A stretch of 64,000 nt of DNA from Scytonema hofmannii PCC 7110 (GCF_000346485.2 NZ_KQ976355.1:1-64000), one strand, 5' to 3'; positions 1 through 8,599 are shown, counted from the first letter of the stretch. Numbers and translations: made by a program. The notes: a model not told the origin generated them from the sequence alone.

Positions 1-289
1 TTTCTCCTATTAGTTTTTGGAGGACGGCTTCCCATCGCTTTGAAGAGGCAGGAATGCCAATTATAGGCTTCAGTTTTTCAATCCATTCTTTCATTTGAGG
101 ATAGCATTTTAGGAGTGGGTCTACGTTGAGTCCCAATCCCATCTGCTGTATGAGAAGGTGGAATCTTTCTCCTGTTATATTGTCTTCTGTTTTGTAGCTA
201 AAATGTTGGCTTGCTCCTCTGAGGAAATGATTGGGATTTTTCTCCAGCATTTCCAGTGCTTGAAAATTTAGATGGTTAATATTGGACAT
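1..289 (-). CDS. Hypothetical protein, 3' end outside window
   Basis: An open frame starts with ATG at 289 on the minus strand (protein begins MSNINHLNFQALEML) and stays open for 96 codons to the left edge, so the C-terminus is missing. The visible part is helical and soluble, with no membrane segment or signal peptide. I do not recognise a domain. It lies 61 bases downstream of the ThiF-like gene on the same strand, so it may be the next gene of the PRTRC operon, although none of the standard PRTRC proteins is obvious in it. The spacer contains no clear terminator. Confidence 0.6.
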   Translation of the reverse strand, partial: MSNINHLNFQALEMLEKNPNHFLRGASQHFSYKTEDNITGERFHLLIQQMGLGLNVDPLLKCYPQMKEWIEKLKPIIGIPASSKRWEAVLQKLIGE

Positions 290-350
290 GGCTTATTTTC
301 CATTTATGACAGAAAATAAGCGCATAGCGGTCACGTTGTCTTAAAATGTA

Positions 351-1226
351 TTACAAGGTTTCATGATGGTTTTTTATAGTGTGGTTCTGATGCTTATTGC
401 TGAATTGATTAAGGGTTTCTCGACAAGTATAAAGCGATTTTGATGTTCCAGAGATGCAATCAAAATAAGTGGCGAATTTCCTCAATCCTCCTGTTAAAGT
501 CAGATCTAGTAGATATTGGCAAGCATGAGTTGCACACGTTTGGTTGACGAATAGACTTTGAAAGTTACGCATCTGAATTTCAGCACAGGATAAGCGAGGT
601 TCTCCCTTTTCTTCTGGTTTTGGTATCAACAATTCCGGATGTAATATCGTGGGAGAAGGTAAGTTTATGCATAATGAGGGATTTTCCTTGTTATCGAATG
701 CCTCCGATATCTTGAAATCCTTTTTAGTACCCAGCAGGACTTGACCGGATGCTTCGTGATTGCCGCAGTCAAGCCAAAACACGCTAGCTCCTTCTTGAGG
801 GGTGTTGTAGTCCAAACACTTTCTTATATCGTTTCTGGCATCTGCGTTATCCACACATCCAACGATTATGTTCAAAGTGCGCCATCCCCTATTCACCATT
901 TCGCTGGTGAATCGGCTAGGGATAGCTTTAATTTCCAACCCTAGAGCAAAGCCATAACGCATTGCAAGGACTTTCGCTTTACTTAGTCCAATGTCTGCTT
1001 TTTGGAAATTTTGGCGTGGGATGTTTATTTCCTCTACGGTGTCTGGGTCTACGATTGTGCAACTGACTTTTTTATGAGTTTTACTTTTTATCTCAGTAAT
1101 CAATCGGGCAAGACCAGGAACTAAGTAACTGCCTGTACCACCAGCGCCTACAACATAGAATTGAATCTCGTTGTGGGGTGTGGGGATTATGGGACATGAA
1201 TCTGTATAGGAAAAATTTAGTATCAT
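351..1226 (-). CDS. PRTRC system ThiF family protein (E1-like adenylyltransferase)
   Basis: This is an E1/ThiF/MoeB-superfamily protein. The nucleotide-binding loop VVGAGGTGS lies near the N-terminus, followed by an acidic strand (VDPDTVEEINIPRQNF) typical of E1-like enzymes and the VGCVDNADAR motif that places the adenylation aspartate. Late in the protein a CAEI...QSLFVNQ segment matches what I recall of PRTRC ThiF proteins. The family activates the C-terminus of a ubiquitin-like partner with ATP; here the partner would be the Ubl protein at 3617-4057. I prefer the ATG at 1226 (MILNFSYTD), because the extension to 1292 runs into a perfect palindrome and looks non-coding. It is the last standard member of the cassette, downstream of the JAMM peptidase. 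Assignment to the ThiF superfamily is firm; its biochemical role here is inferred. Confidence 0.88.
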   Translation of the reverse strand: MILNFSYTDSCPIIPTPHNEIQFYVVGAGGTGSYLVPGLARLITEIKSKTHKKVSCTIVDPDTVEEINIPRQNFQKADIGLSKAKVLAMRYGFALGLEIKAIPSRFTSEMVNRGWRTLNIIVGCVDNADARNDIRKCLDYNTPQEGASVFWLDCGNHEASGQVLLGTKKDFKISEAFDNKENPSLCINLPSPTILHPELLIPKPEEKGEPRLSCAEIQMRNFQSLFVNQTCATHACQYLLDLTLTGGLRKFATYFDCISGTSKSLYTCRETLNQFSNKHQNHTIKNHHETL

Positions 1227-1268
1227 AATTGAACAATGTGGTAAGTAAAAAGTGGGTTTAAATCGTGC

Positions 1269-1325
1269 AATAGCGATCGTAAAAGCCTGCATACTTTTAA
1301 AAAGCAGGCTTTTACGATCGCTATT
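1269..1325. repeat. Perfect 22-bp palindrome with 13-base loop
   Basis: The arms at 1269-1290 and 1304-1325 are exact reverse complements (left arm begins AATAGCGATCGT). It lies between the ThiF-like gene and the JAMM gene, both on the minus strand. The outer part contains a HIP1-like GCGATCG core. No long T tract follows on either strand, so it is not a standard intrinsic terminator. It could be a transcript-processing or stabilising hairpin, or a dispersed Nostoc-type palindrome. Confidence 0.85.
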
Positions 1326-1405
1326 GAATGCGTGATGTACTTTGGTTAGATATCAAACTCCACAAATCTTTCCCGTCTTTACCAGGAGCAGTAAAGAGAT
1401 TTGGT

Positions 1406-2041
1406 TTAGCTTGTATAGGTGGTATGGTAAACTTCGACTTTATCTATCAATCTTTCTGGCATCTCAAAGATTTGGGCTGCAACAAGGGGGTTAAAGTGAT
1501 TGTATATCCCCACTCTGGTACATATGGTTGGTCGCTCTGGTAAATTGCCTAAAACTGCAAATATGCGGAATTTGCCAGTTTCTTCTACATCGTCTGTTTG
1601 CGAAAAGAATGCATCATAGTGACTGTGGCTGTGAACTTCGATAATCGCATTTTCGTAACTTGAATCAAATGGTGGGGAACCGGAGGTGACGCGTAAGACA
1701 GTTGCTTGCTGGGGTGGTACGTGCAGATGCCAGCAATCGGAGTGATAGCCGAGGTAGAATAAGATTTCCCGGTCAATGTTACTTGCTTTTTCAAGCATTT
1801 CTTCAACGATTGATTTTGGTACCTTAGGCAGTAACATGCGAAAGTAAGGTTCGATATGTGGTAAATTCCCAATGTTATACTTGTATAATTTTATACAAAT
1901 TTCTAGCTCTGGTCGATGCGATCGCAATAGTAGACCGTTGCCAGCCAGCAAATACTCTATCATCTTTCCGGAGTAAGGAGGGAGTGCCGATTCATTGGCA
2001 ATACCGTAGTTAACAAAGGGTTCTTGAATAAAAATGGTCAT
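1406..2041 (-). CDS. PRTRC system protein A, JAMM/JAB metallopeptidase
   Basis: The 211-aa protein carries a complete JAMM signature: H137-S-H139, seven residues, S147, two residues, D150. This is the zinc site of JAB1/MPN peptidases, which cleave after the C-terminal glycine of ubiquitin-like proteins. A glutamate in the 80-92 region (EMLEKASNIDRE) is the likely general base. No membrane segment is present, so it should be cytosolic. In PRTRC cassettes protein A stands between B and ThiF, as here: it lies 11 bases downstream of B. The likely substrate is the Ubl protein encoded at 3617-4057, which has residues beyond its GTKG. The motif is seen directly; the substrate is inferred. Confidence 0.9.
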   Translation of the reverse strand: MTIFIQEPFVNYGIANESALPPYSGKMIEYLLAGNGLLLRSHRPELEICIKLYKYNIGNLPHIEPYFRMLLPKVPKSIVEEMLEKASNIDREILFYLGYHSDCWHLHVPPQQATVLRVTSGSPPFDSSYENAIIEVHSHSHYDAFFSQTDDVEETGKFRIFAVLGNLPERPTICTRVGIYNHFNPLVAAQIFEMPERLIDKVEVYHTTYTS

Positions 2042-2052
2042 GGTTTTTTGAG

Positions 2053-2805
2053 TTAAGACAGGAAATTAACAATGTCATTAAGTTTTCTGCTGCTTTCTAC
2101 TAAGTCTGATATTGGATAGCGTTTGGATTTTTTGTTGTGTAGTTGCAGTAAATGTTCTCTGACATCCTGGGGAAACGCAATGGATTTGCTGTTTGCCATG
2201 TGATTGTTGAAAGGTGCCGCCCAAAAGAGAGTCCATGCTTGGAAAATGGTTGCAGCGCTGCATACAGGTTTTGAGTTGCCGCCAAAGCATATTTTTCCAT
2301 CATCATCTGTATTTGGCAGGGGGGCTTTATACAGTTTGGCATCTGGGTCAAATTGTCTCCCTTTTGTCGCCCAGATGTAATAATCAGTGCCGCATCCGGT
2401 AAACAACAACCCCGGCATCGGTATGGTTATGTCAAATGTAGAGTCATTGGCATCCAATAGAGGGATACAGTACTTTTGAAGCGGATAGTATTGCATTAGC
2501 CATTCGCCTTTTTTCCCTCTGCCCCATCTGACGGTGTTAGGTGGAAGCCATTGCGAATCGATAGCTTCTGAGGCAAATGCCTGCTTCAAGAGAGCGGGAG
2601 AGATGAATTTGTATTCATGTGCGCCGTTATTTTTATGTGCTAGGAGAAATTGCCCTTCCAGTATCAGTAGCGTTGCTAAAACCTGTCCTTGAGGGGCTTG
2701 TGTGGCAAGAGAGCGAGCAATATCTCTTAGGTTGAGTTCTGGCAGTTGCAAGCGATCGCTCGCTTTTAAATCAATAGTGTTTGGGGCATTGAATTCTACT
2801 AGCAT
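2053..2805 (-). CDS. PRTRC system protein B
   Basis: The 250-aa protein matches what I remember of PRTRC protein B: a central WLPPNTVRWGRG segment, then a hydrophobic stretch leading to LLFTGCGTDYYIWATKG, then KAPLPNTDDDGKICFGG and a tryptophan-rich helix (FQAWTLFWAAPFNNH). The family has no established activity. The protein looks soluble. Its start overlaps the end of the upstream gene by 7 bases, and the JAMM gene follows after 11 bases, which argues for co-translation. Position between F and A is the usual order of the cassette. Confidence 0.85.
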   Translation of the reverse strand: MLVEFNAPNTIDLKASDRLQLPELNLRDIARSLATQAPQGQVLATLLILEGQFLLAHKNNGAHEYKFISPALLKQAFASEAIDSQWLPPNTVRWGRGKKGEWLMQYYPLQKYCIPLLDANDSTFDITIPMPGLLFTGCGTDYYIWATKGRQFDPDAKLYKAPLPNTDDDGKICFGGNSKPVCSAATIFQAWTLFWAAPFNNHMANSKSIAFPQDVREHLLQLHNKKSKRYPISDLVESSRKLNDIVNFLS

Positions 2806-3557
2806 ATTTTGGACTGAGTGTTGGTTGATTTCTTCTTAGATTGATTCCACAATTCAACAACTTTTTGGCGGTTGTCGATTTCGTCGATCCATTCACACAA
2901 TTGCGAACAATTGCTTAAATACAAAGTGGCGTTCTGCCATTGTTCTGCTAGGAACAAGATGTTTTCATAGCTCCACTCCAATGAGTCGTTTGTGTAGGTA
3001 CTGGCATCAATCCATATATTCTCTGTCGATTTGTCGAGCATCCATAAGGTATCGCAGAAATAACACAACGGTTCTTCCTGGTGTGAAAACAGGTTTTCTA
3101 ACTTGTCTTGGTCAATGTTTTCTAGTTGTACGACATAAGAAGGTGTAAATCCAAAACGATCTTCCCATTCTTCAGGATCGTATCCCTGCCCTAGAAGTGA
3201 TATCAGAAATTGTTCTGCTAGTTCTAGGTCATCAATATTCTCCTCCCACATATCAAAATATTTTGGATATATGGGAATTTCATCGTGTCGTTCGGTATCG
3301 TCATATTCTAGAAAATCTACGGGGAAGAGGTTGTCATTAACCAAATTTAGAAATTCTAATTCTTTATCAGTATACGCACTTTTGTTAGAATAAGAATTGA
3401 ACGGTATTATAGATTCTGACCACTCGTCTGGAAAGATTTTTTGATACAGAGCGAGCAATGTAATTTGCTCTGATAATCCTTCCAAATAAGAAATAGATGA
3501 ATCTAAATTTACAGGAATTTGATACAGTCTTATTTGTTCAATTTTGGTGTTAAACAT
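2799..3557 (-). CDS. Acidic protein in the PRTRC protein F position
   Basis: A 252-aa, strongly acidic soluble protein with many Asp/Glu-Tyr-Trp clusters (for example DDTERHDE, DPEEWEDRFG and EWIDEID). It lies between the Ubl gene and protein B, where PRTRC protein F normally stands, and overlaps the B gene by 7 bases. I cannot confirm homology to F by eye, because that family is divergent; the call rests on gene order. It is preceded by a hairpin with a T tract only 19 bases upstream of the start, so its expression may be attenuated relative to the upstream genes. Confidence 0.6.
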   Translation of the reverse strand: MFNTKIEQIRLYQIPVNLDSSISYLEGLSEQITLLALYQKIFPDEWSESIIPFNSYSNKSAYTDKELEFLNLVNDNLFPVDFLEYDDTERHDEIPIYPKYFDMWEENIDDLELAEQFLISLLGQGYDPEEWEDRFGFTPSYVVQLENIDQDKLENLFSHQEEPLCYFCDTLWMLDKSTENIWIDASTYTNDSLEWSYENILFLAEQWQNATLYLSNCSQLCEWIDEIDNRQKVVELWNQSKKKSTNTQSKIC

Positions 3558-3575
3558 ATAACATGAGATTGCCTG

Positions 3576-3609
3576 AAAAAGCAGCTATTTAGTATATATG
3601 GCTGCTTTT
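3576..3609 (-). terminator. Terminator-like hairpin inside the PRTRC operon
   Basis: On the minus strand the sequence AAGCAGC is followed by a loop of about 15 bases, its complement GCTGCTT and then a T run. This is the form of an intrinsic terminator. It lies between the stop of the Ubl gene and the start of the F-position gene, so it would set a lower dose of the downstream genes or define a second promoter start. Confidence 0.65.
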
Positions 3610-3616
3610 CTTGTTA

Positions 3617-4057
3617 TTAATAACCTGTTACGGCAAGATTGGAAGGCACGGAAGGAGCGTTTGTCAGAGAGTGTAGGGTCGCTTGTATTGCTTGAATCCA
3701 AACTTCACCTTCCTCAACAGCTTTGTCTATGACAGGCTGCAATTCAATCAGTTGTTCTATACTTAAATTTCCATTAATTTCCATTAGCTTTAATTGCCAA
3801 CTTAACAGTAGGGCGGGATTGGTACAATCTAAAGATTCAGCTAAGTATTGAATTATGTTTGGTGTGTTGCAGCCTTTTGTTCCTGCTTGTTTTATCATCT
3901 TTATCTTGACGGTTTCTCCTTCAGAGTTTCTCTGAATCTGAGCGTGGGCTAGCTCTGGATAATAGGAGCTTATGGCTTGTCTCAGCACATCATCGCTGGC
4001 TGCTATTTTTTCTTCTATTGGAATTTCTTGGTTTTCAATAACCAAAATGTAGTTCAT
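3617..4057 (-). CDS. PRTRC system protein C-like ubiquitin-like protein with C-terminal extension
   Basis: Residues 1-62 resemble PRTRC protein C, which folds like ubiquitin: an early strand (YILVIENQEI), a helix starting at DDVLRQAI, the YPELAHAQI motif, and a final strand ending KQAGTKG at G62. As I recall the family, protein C usually ends at or just after this GTKG. Here 84 more residues follow, mostly helical (LLLSWQLKLMEI, LSIEQLIELQPVIDKA). The extension could be a fused partner domain or a pro-peptide removed by the JAMM enzyme, which would expose the glycine for ThiF. It is 9 bases downstream of the E-like gene. Homology to C is good at the motif level; processing is an inference. 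Confidence 0.78.
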   Translation of the reverse strand: MNYILVIENQEIPIEEKIAASDDVLRQAISSYYPELAHAQIQRNSEGETVKIKMIKQAGTKGCNTPNIIQYLAESLDCTNPALLLSWQLKLMEINGNLSIEQLIELQPVIDKAVEEGEVWIQAIQATLHSLTNAPSVPSNLAVTGY

Positions 4058-4066
4058 AACAAAATC

Positions 4067-4525
4067 TTACTGGAATAATGACAATTGGTTACTTGGGTTC
4101 TTATTTTGTGAAGTAGGGAGTTCTGAGATTTTTATCTGGTGTTTATTCTCAGCTTTGGTATTTGCTGCTTTCAAAGCTTTTTGTTTTCTTTTAGCAGCAT
4201 TTTCAGCCATGCTAGGTAGTTCTTCTTTTAGCTTTAGAATCGCTTGCTGTAGGGCTGGACAGGAAAGTGTAGAAAGTTCAACCACGCTCAAAATAGGGGT
4301 CTCTTCCGGGATTCCGATCGCTATCAGTACAGTTCGATTTGTGTCACTGTTACATGGTAGAATTTGTATGTTGATGATGACTCTTAAGGAGTCAAAATCA
4401 AATTTAGTTTCGGTAAAATTGGTGTCAGTTAAGAGCGCTTCATCTGAATCTTCGATATCGGCGTTTCCGTCATCTGTTGAATCTTCAAGCACAACATCAT
4501 CACTTTGTTCTTCAAGGTTTGACAT
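4067..4525 (-). CDS. PRTRC system protein E-like
   Basis: The 152-aa protein starts with a very acidic low-complexity stretch (residues 1-40), followed by a short beta-rich core (DFDSLRVIINIQILP) and a helix that becomes Lys/Ala-rich (ENAAKRKQKALKAA). The beta core and following helix resemble the N-terminal domain of PRTRC protein E, and the gene sits directly upstream of the C-like gene as E normally does. No catalytic motif is visible and the function of the family is unknown. It overlaps nothing and leaves 26 bases to the primase gene upstream. Confidence 0.6.
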   Translation of the reverse strand: MSNLEEQSDDVVLEDSTDDGNADIEDSDEALLTDTNFTETKFDFDSLRVIINIQILPCNSDTNRTVLIAIGIPEETPILSVVELSTLSCPALQQAILKLKEELPSMAENAAKRKQKALKAANTKAENKHQIKISELPTSQNKNPSNQLSLFQ

Positions 4526-4551
4526 AAAATAACTGTTGCGATCGAGGGGTT

Positions 4552-5550
4552 TTAAGACAAATTGGCTAGCTTGTACAGGGTTCTAATAGTAATTCCCCAT
4601 TTTCTAAAAGAATTCCATTTGTACTCGCATTCCCCCGGCTTGTATTTGGGAGATAGCTGGCTCCATTTTTCCCAATCTCTCAAAAGTGTTGGGCTTACGG
4701 ATTTGAGTGCCATGCCCACTTGAATCCATGTTTCGTACTGGTCTGCGAAGCGTGGGTGAATAACTTCTAGCAAGACCAATGCTGTTTGGATGTTGGTATT
4801 GTTGGGACATATATCTACACGTAGACATTCACCTTTATATTTTTTGATTGTTGGAATTGGCTTTCTGCGTTTTTCTGACCCTAGCATTTGTTCAACAACC
4901 CAGGAAGGTGCTCTTGTCACAGGTTTTTCAAGAATGCTGTAACCGGGGAGCCATTTGTAGTAACTGCCGTTGGGGTGCAAGGAGGGGGGAAGGACTGAGC
5001 AAAGGTTTTGTCCTCTCAACTCCAAGAGTTCTTCTTTGGCAGTACTGATTTTCCTCGACTTCAGCCTGTCAACTTCCGGAACGTCATGCCATACACCGTT
5101 TTTAGCTATGGGTATTCGGTATAGATACTGTGTTCTGTTTGGTCTTCCTGAGGTGAAGGCTACTGTAGGCGGTAAATGTTCTAGCGCTATCAGTTTTGTC
5201 AAGAACTCGGGTTGTTCCAACTTCTTTTCTGGTTCTTGGGAATTGACAAGCTGAGTGATTTTGCGATAAGCACTGATGCCATCGCAATCTACAGCAATTA
5301 GGAATTCTTGGGAATTCTTACCGCAGATGACCGCAATCCCTGTAGGGTAAACTTGTCTTGTTTTTCCAGACTTCTCCAACACTTTTACTCTTCCGTTGCG
5401 GGCAAGTTCAAGCCTCAGTTCTTCAGGGGAAAACGGGTGTTGCTCCCAGTTATGCCCCTGCGGTTGTTTCCCTACAGTAGGTACAATGTGCCAGTGTTGG
5501 GGAAGCGCAGAAAGAGCATCGATGAAGTTATTAAGAGGAGTCGGGTGCAT
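4552..5550 (-). CDS. Primase-polymerase with PriCT-2-like C-terminal domain
   Basis: The 332-aa protein has an archaeo-eukaryotic-type prim-pol domain: IVPTVGKQPQGHNW near the N-terminus, the two-aspartate metal motif in LIAVDCDGISA (about residue 95), and the later substrate-binding strand TVAFTSGRPNRTQYLYRIP. The final 90 residues (ALVLLEVIHPRFADQYETW, QVGMALKS, W...SPKYKPGECEYKWNSF) match the primase C-terminal 2 domain found after prim-pol in plasmid and phage replication proteins. It would synthesise primers or DNA for this replicon. No superfamily 3 helicase domain follows; helicase activity may come from the separate gene upstream. It is probably co-transcribed with the PRTRC genes 26 bases downstream. 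Confidence 0.85.
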   Translation of the reverse strand: MHPTPLNNFIDALSALPQHWHIVPTVGKQPQGHNWEQHPFSPEELRLELARNGRVKVLEKSGKTRQVYPTGIAVICGKNSQEFLIAVDCDGISAYRKITQLVNSQEPEKKLEQPEFLTKLIALEHLPPTVAFTSGRPNRTQYLYRIPIAKNGVWHDVPEVDRLKSRKISTAKEELLELRGQNLCSVLPPSLHPNGSYYKWLPGYSILEKPVTRAPSWVVEQMLGSEKRRKPIPTIKKYKGECLRVDICPNNTNIQTALVLLEVIHPRFADQYETWIQVGMALKSVSPTLLRDWEKWSQLSPKYKPGECEYKWNSFRKWGITIRTLYKLANLS

Positions 5551-5717
5551 TTAGTCAAGGATGGGGCATGGTGACGACCCGAAAAAATGGTCGTTTAGGG
5601 TTGGGTGCGTGTCAACCCATGCAAGCTGGAGCGTAAGCTATTTCCTGGTTCTAATTGAAGAAGGAAACAACTCCGCTCAAGCCTGCACTTGGTGCAAGCT
5701 ATTTTTGTGGTTCCTAT

Positions 5718-8477
5718 TTAATGGACTGGTAGGCTTTTGGTTGATTGAATTGTTTCTAGTAGCCTAATTCCAAGATTTTTGCTTAGTGCTTCATTTCTGT
5801 CGGGGCATCCGTGGATGTACAAGCACTCAGCACAGCCATCTTTGCACTTGCAGGATTTGACAAGCTGAACTGCTATTTGCGCGATTTGCTCGAACTGAGA
5901 GACTAGAGTTTCGCAAGCGCCACTACCTTCTACAGTTTCGTAGAAGTAGCCGACAACGGTGTTTCGCTCGTGTATATCCTCAAGCACGAACTCTAAGTCT
6001 CTCTTTGAACTTAGTAGAACTAATGGCAGGGCTGCGATGAGTTGGTGTGCAATGCTGTGCATACCTACTACAGAACTATCGAATTTTAAGAGTGTTTCTG
6101 GCAGAACTTCTTTGGCTTTTTCATACTCTTGTTGAAGTTGTTTTGATATTTTTCTGATTTCTGCTTTGTTTTGAAATTCCATACGAACTACCTGTGTTTC
6201 ATAGGTGTTCTTTAAAGGAACTCCGAAAGTTTTTTCACCTATTAATCTTTCGATATCTGTGAATTCAAGCTTTGTTCCGCATTGAGGACACAGATGAAAA
6301 TCTTGATGAAATTCACGATTGTGACATTGGTATTTCTTGTTAATACAAGCCCAAATTGTGTCTTGTTTATATGTTGAATAGCCAGAGACAGTTTCTGATA
6401 TTTTACCCCACCCTAAAGACAGGTTTATTTTGCATTCACTCGTAATACTAGAGATTTCTCTTGTTTCTGTTGTTTGCAAAATGTCAACCATAAATGAGTA
6501 GAAAGGTATCGTTTTCAGCTTTGATTCAGCTTCAATCTGAACGAGTGCCGCTTCATATTTGTCATTTAGATCTAGACTGGAGCATTGGTATTTGCACAGT
6601 GTAGCTGTTGTGTTTTGGTGGGCTGTGTATATTGCGCCTGGAAATACTTCTCTAATGGCACTACTGGTACTAATAACCTCAAACTGCTTGCCATCAGATA
6701 TGTCAATCAGTTTAATGTCTTTATCTGTTTGTCCCCTCATTTTGATTTGTGATTGGGGATATTTGACTTTACACCAGACTTGTCCGTTAGTTTTATATTC
6801 TAATAGCCCATGATAAAGAAGTGTGACTGCTATTTCTTCAGCTGCTTCACCAAAGTATTTCTTGATTTGTTCTAACATGAGATTGCACTCGTTAGCTGCT
6901 GCTAGTATGTGCTTGGCTACAATTGCTGGATACTTTTCGTTGAACTGAATGTTTTCAGCATTTCCGTTAAACAAGAGTTTTGGAAACTTGCTGTAGTATT
7001 CGTCGATTAACTTGTAGCCGCATGGTTGAAATATAATTAATCCATCATTTTTTCTTCCTGCACGACCTATCCTTTGTTTAAAGGATAAAACGTCTCCGGG
7101 AAACGAGCGGATCACTACAGCGTCTATCTCTGGGATGTTGACACCCGCTTCGAGCGCACTCGTACTAATAATGAATTTAAACTTGTTGTTTTTAATTCCT
7201 GAAATGATTTGTGCTCTCTGTTCCTCCAGTATCGATCCAATGAAAATTGATATCGATTGACTGAGATGTTCCTTTCCTTGTTTTTGTGCTTCCTTTGTTG
7301 CAGCTTCTAGCACTTGCTTGACTTCGTTTCTACTGTTGCAAAAGCATATTCCAGTTATATCATTCTCAAGCAGCCGTAAAATTAATCTTGCTGTTTCTGT
7401 AAAAGAACCATTACCAGTTCTTAGTGATAGTAAAGTTTTAGATGCCGCAAATGCACCACTGTTCCCAATAAGTTGTAGCCTTTTTAGACAAAGCCTGCCA
7501 GTGATTTTTCTAGCAGTTTCCATTGGATTCCCAATAGTTGCGCTAGCTAGAATAAATTGTAAGGAATCAGAACATCCCCCTGCTGCATCAACTGCTATTT
7601 TGGTTCTTGTTAGCAAAAGACTGTAGTTGGCACCAAATACGCTCTGATAAGTATGCATTTCGTCAACGACAACCAGGGCTAGTCTTCTTAAGAAATTGCA
7701 GAAGTTTTGCCCAATTTCTCTATTATTTTTGTTCCATATTTCATGGTTCCATGTATCTGGCGTGACGCAAATAATATCGGGTGCTCCGTTGATAAACAAG
7801 TTTTTACGTTGTTCTCTGGACACGTCCCCATTTATTTTCGCAATGGATATGGGACGACCTACAATCAATGAGGTTGTCTTTTGTAACTCGGTGATTTGGT
7901 CGTTACTCAACTCTTTTAAGGGATAAAAGTAGAGTATTGCGCCTTGTTTTTTGAGAATAATTTCTAAACCAGGGATGTTGAAACATAAGGTTTTTCCTGA
8001 TGCCGTTGGAGTCACGAGACAAACATCCTTGCCTGTCCGGACAGCTTGTATTGTCTCTAATTGATGGGAATAAAGCTTTTCGATACCCATTGATTTTAGG
8101 GCGTTGATTAGCGGTTGTGGCAGGTCTTGCGGTATTGGGTAAGTTGTGGCTTGTTTTTCTGGAACCACATCAAGCCAAAAGATTTTATCACCTAGTTGTT
8201 TGGCGAAATCAAGAAATTTTTTATTCGTGATTTTGGCGAGAATCGCTTCACCACTTATAATCGAATTTTCTCTCAATCCCTGCTCCCAGCTTATGGGAAT
8301 GCAAGTCTTACCAAATGTAGTCATGGCACAATTTCCTATGACTGACGCCACTTTTCCAAACCCGTGGGATAGTAAGTAGATGATATTCCCAACTTTTAGC
8401 CATTCAGGAGGACGAGATGATAGTTTGGTTTCTTCTCTTTTCTGAAATAGCCTGCCGATCTGGTTGTTATTGTTCAT
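5718..8477 (-). CDS. DEAD/DEAH-box helicase with zinc-binding DUF1998-type C-terminus (MrfA/YprA-like)
   Basis: The order of SF2 helicase motifs is complete: motif I PTASGKT, motif II VVDEMHTY, motif III ILASATIGNP, motif IV-V region FIISTSALEAGVNIPEIDAVV and motif VI QRIGRAGR. The C-terminal part has the four-cysteine cluster CKCKDGCAECLYIHGC typical of DUF1998 helicases related to MrfA/YprA and SftH, which act on DNA in repair or plasmid maintenance. A second cysteine pair (CHNREFHQDFHLCPQC) lies in the middle. I place the start at the ATG at 8477 (MNNNNQIGRLF). An upstream in-frame start at 8549 adds 24 residues of doubtful coding DNA overlapping a terminator-like hairpin. It is transcribed toward the primase gene across a 167-base gap without a gene. 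Confidence 0.9.
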   Translation of the reverse strand: MNNNNQIGRLFQKREETKLSSRPPEWLKVGNIIYLLSHGFGKVASVIGNCAMTTFGKTCIPISWEQGLRENSIISGEAILAKITNKKFLDFAKQLGDKIFWLDVVPEKQATTYPIPQDLPQPLINALKSMGIEKLYSHQLETIQAVRTGKDVCLVTPTASGKTLCFNIPGLEIILKKQGAILYFYPLKELSNDQITELQKTTSLIVGRPISIAKINGDVSREQRKNLFINGAPDIICVTPDTWNHEIWNKNNREIGQNFCNFLRRLALVVVDEMHTYQSVFGANYSLLLTRTKIAVDAAGGCSDSLQFILASATIGNPMETARKITGRLCLKRLQLIGNSGAFAASKTLLSLRTGNGSFTETARLILRLLENDITGICFCNSRNEVKQVLEAATKEAQKQGKEHLSQSISIFIGSILEEQRAQIISGIKNNKFKFIISTSALEAGVNIPEIDAVVIRSFPGDVLSFKQRIGRAGRKNDGLIIFQPCGYKLIDEYYSKFPKLLFNGNAENIQFNEKYPAIVAKHILAAANECNLMLEQIKKYFGEAAEEIAVTLLYHGLLEYKTNGQVWCKVKYPQSQIKMRGQTDKDIKLIDISDGKQFEVISTSSAIREVFPGAIYTAHQNTTATLCKYQCSSLDLNDKYEAALVQIEAESKLKTIPFYSFMVDILQTTETREISSITSECKINLSLGWGKISETVSGYSTYKQDTIWACINKKYQCHNREFHQDFHLCPQCGTKLEFTDIERLIGEKTFGVPLKNTYETQVVRMEFQNKAEIRKISKQLQQEYEKAKEVLPETLLKFDSSVVGMHSIAHQLIAALPLVLLSSKRDLEFVLEDIHERNTVVGYFYETVEGSGACETLVSQFEQIAQIAVQLVKSCKCKDGCAECLYIHGCPDRNEALSKNLGIRLLETIQSTKSLPVH

Positions 8478-8543
8478 ATTCTTTTTATAGCCTTGCCTAG
8501 ATGTAAAGGCGTAGCCGACACTTGGTCTAAAAAAGCGCCTAAC

Positions 8544-8566
8544 CCCCAACCCCTAGTAGGTTGGGG
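8544..8566 (-). terminator. GC-rich hairpin, probable terminator
   Basis: CCCCAACC at 8544-8551 pairs with GGTTGGGG at 8559-8566 across a 7-base loop. On the minus strand it is followed, after about ten bases, by a run of six T. It would terminate transcription of the 84-aa gene before the helicase gene. Confidence 0.5.
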
Positions 8567-8599
8567 ACATTTATTCCGCCCATATTTTGGTGAGCGCGG

